DNA of 7,122 nucleotides from Nitrospinota bacterium (lineage in GTDB: Bacteria; Nitrospinota_A; UBA7883; JADGGD01): assembly GCA_015229165.1 (NCBI GenBank), contig JADGCD010000114.1, forward strand, positions 1-7,122. The letters run 5' to 3'. Every line of letters begins with the position of its first letter. Positions within the stretch are counted from its first letter, which is position 1. The position numbers were made by a program, and so were the translations under genes. Positions 1 to 7,122 of this stretch are shown here, piece after piece. The notes below the pieces were generated by a model that saw nothing but the letters and a program-made list of their open reading frames with translations, did not search any database and had not been told where the DNA came from.

Positions 1-1440
1 GGTGAGAACACCGACCTGCGAGGTGGACAGGGCGCCGGTCTCGGTGGCGGTCAGCCCCCCGATCTGGGTGGTGGTCAACGCCACGACGTTGGTGGTGGTG
101 ACCGCGCCCAGTTGTGTGGTGGTCAGCGCCTCCACCTGGATCGTCGTCACCCCGCGCAACTGGGTGGTGGTCAAGATCCCCACCTCGGTGGTGGTCACGC
201 CCCCGATCTGCGTGGTGGTGAAAACGTTGACCTGAGAACTGGTGAGCACGCCAAATTGCGAGGTGGTCAACGCCCCCACCTCCGTGGTGGTCAATCCCCC
301 GATCTGGGTGGTGGTCAACGCGGCGATATTGGTGGTGGTGACCGCACCCAATTGCGTCGTGGCAAGAAAACCCACCTCGGTGGTGGTCAGACCCCCGATC
401 TGAGTGGTGACGAGCACATTGACCTGCGACGTGGTGAGAACACCTAACTGCGAGGTGGCCAGCGTCCCGGCACCCGTCGAGGTCAACCCGCCAATCTGGG
501 TGGTGGTCAATGCCGCCACGTTGGTGGTGGTCACCACTCCCAACTGGGTGGTGGAAAGCGTGGCGACCTGCGTTGTCGTCACCCCGCTCAACTGGGTGGT
601 GGTGAGTATCGATGCCTCGGTGGTGGTAAGCCCCCCCACCTGGCCGACGGTCAGCACGTTGACCTGAGAACTGGAAAGAACTCCGAACTGCGAGGTGGAC
701 AACGTCCCAACCCCGGTGGTGGTGAGACCCCCCATCTGCGTGGTGGTCAGCGCCGCCACGTTGGTGGTGGTCACCGCCCCCAACTGCGTGGTGGCAAGCA
801 CCGCCACCTGCGTCGTCCTCACCCCACTCAACTGCGTGGTGGTGAGGATTTCAATCTCCGTCGTGGTGAGTCCCCCAATCTGCGTGGTGGTAAATATATT
901 GATTTGTGTGCTGGCGATCACATCGAACTGCGAGGTGGTCAGTGCGCCAACTTCCGTGGTGGTAAGCCCCCCGATCTGCGTGGTGGTCAGCGCCGCCACG
1001 TTGGTGGTGGTCACCACCTCCAACTGCGTGGTGGCCAGCGCGGATACCTGCGTCGAAGTCACCCCGCGCAACTGGGTGGTGGTGAGTATCGACGCCTCAG
1101 TGGTGGTGAGTCCCACCACCTGGCCGACGGTCAGTACGTTGATCTGAGAACTGGAGAGAATACCGAACTGCGAGGTGGTCAGCGCGCCGACTTCCGTGGT
1201 GGTCAGGCCCCCCATCTGCGTGGTGGTCAGCGCCACCACATTGGTGGTGGTCACCGCCCCCAACTGCGTGGTGGCCAGCACGGCCACCTGCGTCGTGGTC
1301 ACCCCACGCAACTGCGTGGTGGACAAACAGGCCACTTCCGTGGTGGTCAGACCGCCTACCTGCGTGGTATCGAAAATGTTGATCTGCACGCTGGACAAAA
1401 TTCCGAACTGCGTGGTGGCAAACGCTTCGATCAGGGTGGT
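1..1440 (-). repeat. 240-bp (80-aa, 10-octad) higher-order repeat, paired into a 480-bp dimer
   Basis: Two markers define the unit. One is an octad with Asn in place of Gln (plus gtt or att at 88, 328, 520, 760, 1000, 1240). The other is the gaa-ctg-cga-like block beginning near 1, 241, 433, 673, 913, 1153 and 1393. Spacing is 240 bp except one step of 192. A second-order period is visible: the marker ctg aga act lies at 232, 664 and 1144, and gcc gac ggt cag lies at about 643 and 1123, so alternate copies match best. By hand count, 721-840 differs from 1201-1320 at 9 of 120 bases, but from 961-1080 at 16. Confidence 0.9.
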
Positions 1441-4400
1441 GGTCAATCCGCCGACCTGGGTGGTGCTCAAGTAGGCTACCTGGGTGGTGTGTACGCCGGT
1501 CAACTGCGTTGTGGCCAGCGCCCCGATCTGTGTCGTGGTCAGAGCCTGGACCTGCGTCATCTTGAGCGACCCGATCTGAGTCGTGGCCAACACCCCCTCC
1601 TGGGTGGTGCTCAACGCCGCGATCTCCGTGCTGGTCAAACCGCCGATCTGCGTGGTGGTCAGCACCGTCACATGGGTCGTGGTCAGCGCGCCCACCTGCG
1701 TGGTGGTCAGCGCCCCCACCTGCGACGCTTTCAGCCCCAGCAACTGCGTCGTGCTCAGATAATCCACCTCCACCGTGGTCAGGGCGCTGGTCAGGGTCGT
1801 GTTGAGCGAACCCAACTGCGTGGTGGTCATTACCCCAAGCTGCGTCGTGGCCAGGCTCCCGATGCCGGTGGTCGTCAGGCCGCCCACCAGTGTCGAGGTC
1901 AGGGCGTTCACCTGGGTCGTGGTCAACGTCACCACATGCGTCGTTTCCAGGACCGCCATGTGGGTCGTCTTCAGACCGTTCAACTGGGTCGTGGTCAGAG
2001 ATACCAGTTCCGTGGTGGTCAGGACGTTGGCGTGGGTCGTGAGCAGTGATCCCATCTGGGTCCAACTCAAGCCGCTCACCTGGGTGGTGCTCAGGGCCAC
2101 GATCTCGGTGGTGGTCAGTCCGCCGATCATCGTGGCGGTAAAGGCGGCGATCTGCGTCGTGACGAAAATCCCCAATTGGGTCGTGGTGAGCGCCCCGACA
2201 TCGGTCTGGTTCATCGCAGCGACCTGAGTCGTGCTCAGGACGCTCAGTTGCGTGGTGGTCATCGCGCCGATTTGCGTGGTGGTCAACGCCCCGATGTGTA
2301 CCTGCTTGAGAGCGCCAACCTGCGTCGTGTTCAGCACCTCGACCTGCGTCACGCTCAGGCTCCCCTCCTGGGTGATGGTCAACACCCCCAAGTGGGTCGT
2401 GGTGATCGCACCTACCTGCGCGGTGGAGAGAACCTCAACCTCCGTGGTGGTCAGCCCGCCAATCACGGTGGTGGTCAGCCCGCCCACCTGACTGGTGGTG
2501 AGCGCCGACACCTGCGTGGTGCTCAGCACGCCGACCTGAGTCGCTTTCAGGCCGCTCAACTGGGAGGTGGTCAGGACCGTCACCTCCGTGGTGGTCAGCG
2601 TGTTGGTCTGGGTCGAATTCAACACACCGATCTGGGTGGAGGTCAACCCGCTCACCTGCGTCGTGCTCAACCAAACCAACCCGGTGGTGGTCAGACCGCC
2701 TACCTGAACGGCACTCAGGAATCCGATCTGGGTCGTGGAGAGAATCCCCTCCTGCGTCGTGGACAACGCCCCGACCTCCGTGCTGGTCAAACCGGTGATC
2801 TGGGTCGTCGTCAGCACGCCCAACTGGGTCGTGGCCAGCACGTCGATCTGGGTGGTGGTCAATCCGCCCACGTGGCTCGCTTTCAATCCGCTGATCTGCG
2901 TCGTGGACAGAACCGTCACCGAGGTCGTGGTCAGATCCTTTTCTTGCGTCGTGGTCAGCGTGCCGATTTGTGTCGTGGTCAGCACGCCCACCTGGGAAGT
3001 GGAGAGAATCGCCACCTCCGTGGTGGTCAGGCCGGTCACCCCGGTCACCGTCAGACTGCCCATCTGGGTGGTGGTCAGGGCTTCGGTCAGCGTGGTTCCC
3101 AGCGCCGCCACCTGCGCCGATTTGATCCCGCTCAACTGCCCGGTCGTCAGCGCAACCACCTCCGTGGTGGTCAGAATGGCGATCTGGCTCGTGGTCAACA
3201 CCCCCAACTGCGCGGAGGTCAAGCCGCTCAACTGGGTCGTGGTCAGGTTGACCACCTCCGTGGTGGTGATGCCCCAGAGCTGCGGCGTGCTCAACGTGAC
3301 GATCTGGGTGGTGGTCAACGCGGCGGCCTGGGTCGTGGAGAGCGCCCCCATCTCCGTGCTGGTCAGGCCGGCGACCTGGCTGGTGGTCAGCGTCCCGATG
3401 TGCGTGCTGGTCAGACTGTTCAGTTGCGTCGTGGTGATCGCCGCCAATTGGGTCGATTTTACCCCGGAAAGCTGCGTGGTGGTCAGCACGGCGAGATCCG
3501 ACGTCACCAGCGCCTTGACCTGGAGCGTGGACAACGTCCCCAATTGCGTGGTGCTCGTCACGCCGAATTGAGAGGTGCTCAGGATCTCGATGCCGCTCGT
3601 CGTCAATCCCGACACCACGGTCGTGGTGAGACCCGCCACCTGGGTCGTGGCCAGCGCCGCCACCAGCGTGGTGGAGAGCGCGGCGGACTGGGTCGATTTC
3701 ACCCCGGAAAGCTGCGAGGTGGAGAGCACCTGCACCTCGGTAGTGGTCAGCGCCCCTGCCTGCGTCGTGCTCAGATAGCCGATTTGCGTCGAGGTCAGTC
3801 CCTCAACCTGGGTGGTGCTCAGATTGGCCACCTCCGTGGTGGTCATGCCGCCCACCTGCGCCGCAGTCAGGGGCGCCAACTGCGTCGTGGAGAACACGAG
3901 AACCTGGGTCGTGGTCAACGCCCCCATCTCCGTGCTGGTCAGGCCGGTGATCTGGGTGGTGGTCAAGATCCCCAGATGCGTGGTGGTCAGCACCCCCAAC
4001 TGCGTGGTGGTCAGCCCGCCCACCTGGGTCACCTTCACCCCGGAAATCTGCGTGGTGGTCAGAACCGCCAGCACGGTCGTGGTCAGACTGCGCTCCTGCA
4101 CGGTGGAGAGGGTCCCCACATGGGTCGTGGTCAGCATCCCCACTTGCGTGGTGTTCAAAATGTCGATGCTGGTGGTGGTCAGCCCGGAAACCGCAGTGGT
4201 GGTGAAACCCCCTACCTGCGTCGTGACGAGGGCGGCGATCTGCGTGGTGACCAGCGCCGCCACCTGGGTGGCGCGTATCCCGATTAACTGCGTGGTGGAG
4301 AGGGTTTGCACCTCCGTGGTGGTCAGAGCGGCCACCTGGGAGGAGTTCAACGATCCCACCTGGGTCGAACTTATGCCTCCCACCTGGGTCGTGGTCAGCG

Positions 4401-7122
4401 CGACGACCTCCGTGGTGGTCAGTCCGCTCACCTGGGTCGCGGTCAAATAAACCACCTGCGAGGTGTTCAGAACGACCACCTGCGTGGTGGTCAGCGCCCC
4501 CATCTCCGTGCTGGTCAGACCGGCGATCTGCGTGGTGGTCAGGACACTCAGGTGCGAGGTGGTCAGGGCGCCCACCTGCGTGGTGGTCAGCGCGCCGACC
4601 TGGGTCGATTTCACCCCGGCGATCTGCGAGGTGGTCAAAAACGCCAGCCCGGTGGTGGTGAAGCCCTTCTCCTGCGTCGTGGAGAACGTCCCCAGATGGG
4701 TCGTGGTCAGCATCCCCACTTGCGTGGTGTTCAATATCGCGATACCGGTGGTGGTCAGCCCGGAAACCGCCGTGGTGGTCAGACCCCCCACCTGCGTGGT
4801 GACCAGGGCGGCCACCTGCGTGGTGACCATCGCCCCCATCTGGGTGGCGCGCACCCCGCGCAACTGCGTGGTGGAGAGGGTTCGCACCTCCGAGGTGGTC
4901 AGAGCGGCCACCTGGGAGACGTTCCACCACCCCACCTGGGTCGAACTCATGCCTCCCACCTGGGTCGTGGTCAGGCTGGCCACCTCCGTGGTGGTCAGGC
5001 CGCTCACCTGGACCGCGCTCAAATAGGCCACCTGCGACGTGGAGAAAATGACCATCTGCGTGGTGGTCAGCCCCCCCGTCTCCGTGCTGGTCAGACCGGC
5101 GATCTGCGAGGTGGTCAGGACGCTCAGGTGCGAGGTGGTCAGGGCGACCAACTGCGTGGTGGTCAGCGCGCCGACCTGGGTCGCTTTTACCCCGGAGATC
5201 TGCGTGGTGGTCAAAAAAGCCAGCCCGGTGGTGGTCAGCCCTTTCTCCTGCGTCGTGGAGAAGGTCCCCAAATGGGTCGTGGTCAGTGAGCCGACCTGGG
5301 TGGTGGTCAGGTAGGTGATCGCCGTGGTGGTCAGGCCGGAGACCACCGTCGTGGTCAGCCCACCCACCTGGCGCGTGGAAAGAATCGCGATCTGGGTGGT
5401 ATTCACCACCGCCATCTGCGTGGATTTCAAACCGCTCAACTGGGTGGTGGTCAGAACCGCCAGTTCCGTGGTGGTCAGGTTCGCGGTCTGGGTGGTGTTC
5501 AGCATGCCCAGTTGGGACGATCTCAAGCCCCCTGTCTGGGTGGTGCTCAGGGCCACCAGTTCCGTGGTGGTCAGGCCCCCGATCTGGACAGCGGTGAGGA
5601 CCGCCAATTGCGAGGTGTCCAGGATGGAGATCTGGGTGGTGGTCAGGGATCCCACCTCCGTGCTGGTCAGGCCGCCGATCTGGGTGGTGGTCACGCCGTC
5701 GATCTGGGTGGTGGTCAGGGCCATCATCTGCGTGGTCGCCAGCGCGCCCAGGTGCGACGACTTCAACCCGCTCAACTGGGTGGTGGTCAGGGAAGTGATC
5801 GAAGTGGTCGTCAGGCTTTTGCCCTGCACCGTGCTCAGGCCGCTCAACTGCGTGGTGCTCAACACGGACGACTGCGAGGTGGAAAGAATCGCGATCTCCG
5901 AGGTGGTCAGCCCCCCGATCTGCGCCAGGCTCAGCCAGGCTACCTGCGCAGTGGTCAAACTCCCGGCCTGCGTCGTGGAAAGCACCCCGACGTGCGTGGC
6001 CTTCAGCCCCGCCAACTGGGTCGTGGCAAGGCTCACCAGTTCCGTGGTGGTCAGGATGGAGGATTGGGTCGTGGTCAAGACCCCCAGATGGGTCGAGGTC
6101 AGCCCATCCAGCTGTGTGGTGGTCAGATTGATCAGTTCGGTGGTGGTCAGCCCGCCCACCTGCGCCGCGCTCAGGGTCGCCAACTGCGACGTGTTCAGCA
6201 CCGTGACCTGCGTCGTGGTCAACCTGCCCATCGCCGTGCTGGTCAGGCCGCCAATCTGCGTGGTGGTCAGGGAGCCGAGGTGCGTGGTGGTCAGAACGCC
6301 GATCTGGGTGGTGCTCAGACCCCCCACCTGGGTCGATTTCACACCCGTCAACTGCGTGGTGGTCAAGGCGTTGACCACCGTGACGGTCAACCCCTTCTCC
6401 TGAGTCGTGGAGAGGGTCCCCAACTGGGTCGTGGTCAGGGATCCGGCCTGAGTGGTGGTCAGAATGGCGATGCCGGTGGTGGTCAGTCCGGAGACCACCG
6501 TCGTGGTCAGGCCGCCCACCTGGGTGGTGCGCAACGCCGCCACCTGCGTGGTGCTCATGACCGACATCTGTGCGGCCCGCAGCCCGGCCAACTGCGAGGT
6601 GGTCAGGGAGGTCAGCTCCGTGGTGGTCAGGGCGCCGGTCTGGGTGGCGTTCAGCGTCCCCACCTGGGTCGTGGTCAAAGCTCCCGCCTGGGTCGTGGTC
6701 AGGCCGACCAACTCCGTGGTGGTCAGACCCGATACCTGGTTCGCGCTCAATGCAACGATCTTCGTGGTGGACAGAATGCCCACCTGGGTCGTGGACAACG
6801 CCCCCGTCTCGGTGCTGGTCAGCCCCGCGAACTGGGTGGTGGTCAGCGTATTGACATGGGTGGTGGTCAGGGCGCCGAGTTGCGTGGTGGTCAGGGCGCC
6901 GAACTGCGTCGCCTTCAGGGTGCTCGATTGGGTGGTGGTCAGGAAGGCGATCGCGGTGGTGGTCAGGCCCTTCATTTGGGTGGCGGTCAGCGCCCCGATC
7001 TGCGCCGTGGAGAGGCTGCCTGCCTGCGTGGTGCTCAGGATCGCCAGCGCGGTGGTGGTCAGACCCCCGGATTGCACCACGTTGAGATGGTTCAACTGGG
7101 TCGTGTTCAGACTGCCGATCCG
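1..7122 (-). CDS. Giant Thr-rich octapeptide-repeat protein, internal fragment (open at both ends)
   Basis: Splitting the window into plus triplets from base 1 and reading the reverse complement gives 2374 codons with no stop: I found no tta, cta or tca triplet in this register. The fragment enters at 7122 as RIGSLNTTQLNHLNVVQSGG and leaves at 1 as ETGALSTSQVGVLT. It consists entirely of octads, consensus V/I-G-A/G-L-T-T-T-Q, with Leu codons at plus positions 4+24n and Gln codons at 16+24n. Thr/Ser make up roughly a third or more. I found only two Pro (codons at 3283 and 3871), one Cys (1327) and six Trp (2062, 2671, 3274, 4924, 4927, 5935). No signal peptide, membrane segment or non-repeat domain is visible; any would lie outside the window. 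Low Pro and high Thr/Val/Ile/Gly suit a regular solenoid or fibre, by inference only. A surface adhesin, filament or phage-fibre role is possible but unproven. I do not recognise the family with certainty. Coding strand and frame are secure; function is not. Confidence 0.9.
241..432 (-). repeat. Shortened copy of the 240-bp unit (48 bp missing, in frame)
   Basis: This copy has 8 octads instead of 10. Alignment with the copy starting at 433 places the missing 48 bp near 361-369: ggc aag joins directly to aaa acc cac ctc, whereas the full copy has two extra octads between ggc/gga-aag and the ctc block (about 556-603). The loss equals one 16-residue period, so both reading frame and odd/even octad phase are kept. 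The same 48-bp shortfall appears in the 480-bp dimer spacing (232 to 664 is 432). Full-length copies are the majority, so deletion is more likely than insertion in the others. Confidence 0.8.
1441..1620 (-). repeat. Irregular junction between the two higher-order repeat zones
   Basis: The octad phase is intact, but neither set of markers fits. The Asn expected at 1480 from the 240-bp series is Gln, and the 576-bp series has no Lys at 1393 or 1153. This stretch holds the only first-Thr Lys on an even-numbered octad (1561) and unusual residues such as Tyr at 1471. It marks where one amplification unit gives way to the other. The exact boundary cannot be fixed by eye; 1400 to 1620 is the supported range. 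Confidence 0.6.
1620..7122 (-). repeat. 576-bp (192-aa, 24-octad) higher-order repeat, about 9.5 copies
   Basis: Several rare codons recur at exact 576-bp spacing. Lys replaces the first Thr at 1729, 2305, 2881, 3457, 4033, 4609, 5185, 5761, 6337 and 6913. Lys or Arg does so at 1969, 2545, 3121, 3697, 4273, 4849, 5425, 6001 and 6577. A Ser followed two residues later by Glu/Asp (LTSTE type, Ser codon gct) sits at 1630, 2782, 3358, 3934, 4510, 5086, 5662, 6238 and 6814. The copy expected at 2206 is degenerate but keeps Asp at 2200, and the copy at 6238 has Ala at 6232. Glu recurs at 2584, 3160, 3736, 4312, 4888, 5464, 6040 and 6616. No copy has gained or lost length. The right-hand end is cut by the window. 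Confidence 0.95.
3925..5300 (-). repeat. Closely related adjacent 576-bp copies (likely the youngest duplication)
   Basis: By hand count, 4501-4620 differs from 5077-5196 at 8 of 120 bases (about 93% identical), while 3925-4044 differs from 4501-4620 at about 19 of 120. The block around 4111-4158, with marker codon atg at 4120, recurs almost unchanged 576 bp later with atg at 4696; its start recurs again with atg at 5272. This gradient suggests that tandem duplication here is more recent than at the edges of the zone. Gene conversion between neighbouring copies would look the same. Confidence 0.65.

Larger units (their letters stand above)
1..7122 (-). repeat. 24-bp tandem repeat, about 297 units, perfectly phased (octapeptide LTTTQVGA)
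   Basis: The typical minus-strand unit is CTG ACC ACC ACG CAG GTG GGC GCC. The Leu-position codon (plus cag, caa or gag, sometimes gac, cac or gaa) occurs at 4, 28, 52, 76 and onward, and the last is at 7108, a distance of exactly 296 units. No insertion or deletion shifts this phase anywhere in the window. The third Thr codon, beside Gln, alternates between ACG and ACC. The most variable slot is the residue just before Leu; the Val/Ile slot after Gln is also relaxed. Copies differ by many point changes, so the array is diverged rather than a clean microsatellite. Confidence 0.97.
1..7122 (-). repeat. Hidden 48-bp / 16-residue period (alternating octad types)
   Basis: Number the octads by Gln codon as (position-16)/24. 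The 41 octads I tallied with Glu or Asp instead of Gln are all odd-numbered (for example 40, 184, 280, 1192, 2104, 3160, 3256, 3352, 4888, 5464, 6136, 6808). The six octads with Asn there (88, 328, 520, 760, 1000, 1240) are also odd. Of the Lys/Arg at the first Thr position, 19 of 20 are in odd octads; the exception is 1561. Even octads lose Gln only to uncharged residues, mainly at the phase 1888+576n (Val, Ala, Gly or Leu). The structural repeat is therefore probably 16 residues, made of two similar octads. Confidence 0.85.

Noticed and set aside
67..102. G-quadruplex potential of the ggtggtggt runs on the plus strand
   Set aside because: Runs are only two or three G long and normally only three per unit, with the pattern dictated by ACC Thr codons. 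I cannot support a specific structure.
2176..4287. Plus-strand 703-residue frame with Gly-Gly-Gln-Arg repeats
   Set aside because: It is the direct antisense of the minus-strand repeat gene. The same frame is broken by stops at 445, 2047, 4285 and 5287, while the minus frame has none across the window.
3803..4930. Minus-strand His/Asp-rich frames (also 1097-2065 and 2435-2674)
   Set aside because: These are another frame of the repeat on the coding strand. They end at stops, while the octad frame continues through, and their composition (HHDPG-like) is a simple result of the repeat.
5315..6403. Plus-strand Val-rich frames (VVV-x-x-P octads), also at 695-1147, 2735-3571 and 3812-4450
   Set aside because: They are shifted-frame readings of the same 24-bp unit, are interrupted repeatedly, and start at arbitrary GTG or ATG codons.
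1..7122. CRISPR array or tandem intergenic satellite
   Set aside because: There is no repeat-spacer alternation: every 24-bp unit is related, codon phase is perfect, and there are no stops, so the array is coding.
7000..7122. A start codon, ribosome binding site or signal peptide at the right edge
   Set aside because: The octad repeat continues to the last base (frame entering as RIGSLNTTQ), so the true start lies further upstream, outside the window.

Overview
The window is a single object: an internal slice of one enormous, low-complexity coding sequence on the minus strand. The minus frame whose codons fall on plus triplets 1-3, 4-6, and so on has no stop in any of its 2374 codons. It encodes an unbroken series of about 297 octapeptides with consensus V/I-G-A/G/x-L-T-T-T-Q. 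Neither start nor stop lies in the window. The N-terminal side is beyond position 7122 and the C-terminal side is beyond position 1. I see no other gene, RNA, promoter, terminator, mobile element or CRISPR array. I cannot name the protein or its function; a very long Thr-rich secreted or surface repeat protein is the most economical guess.

The repeat has a layered architecture, found by tracking marker codons by hand. Layer 1 is a 24-bp (8-aa) unit whose phase never slips: the Leu codon stays at positions 4+24n from end to end. Layer 2 is a hidden 48-bp (16-aa) period. All 41 acidic residues at the Gln position, all six Asn at that position, and 19 of 20 Lys/Arg at the first Thr position fall on every second octad. 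Layer 3 differs between two zones. From about 1620 to 7122 there is a 576-bp (192-aa, 24-octad) higher-order repeat with about 9.5 copies and no length change. From 1 to about 1440 there is a 240-bp (80-aa, 10-octad) repeat whose copies pair into a 480-bp dimer; one copy is short by exactly 48 bp. A short irregular zone, about 1441-1620, separates them.

Organism: there is no taxonomic marker. GC is high (38 of 60 bases in the one line I counted, 61-120), which suits a GC-rich bacterium but does not identify one. Long plus-strand open frames exist (for example 2176-4287), but they are explained as the antisense of this repeat: the minus gene uses TTA and TCA only twice each and CTA never, so few antisense stops arise.
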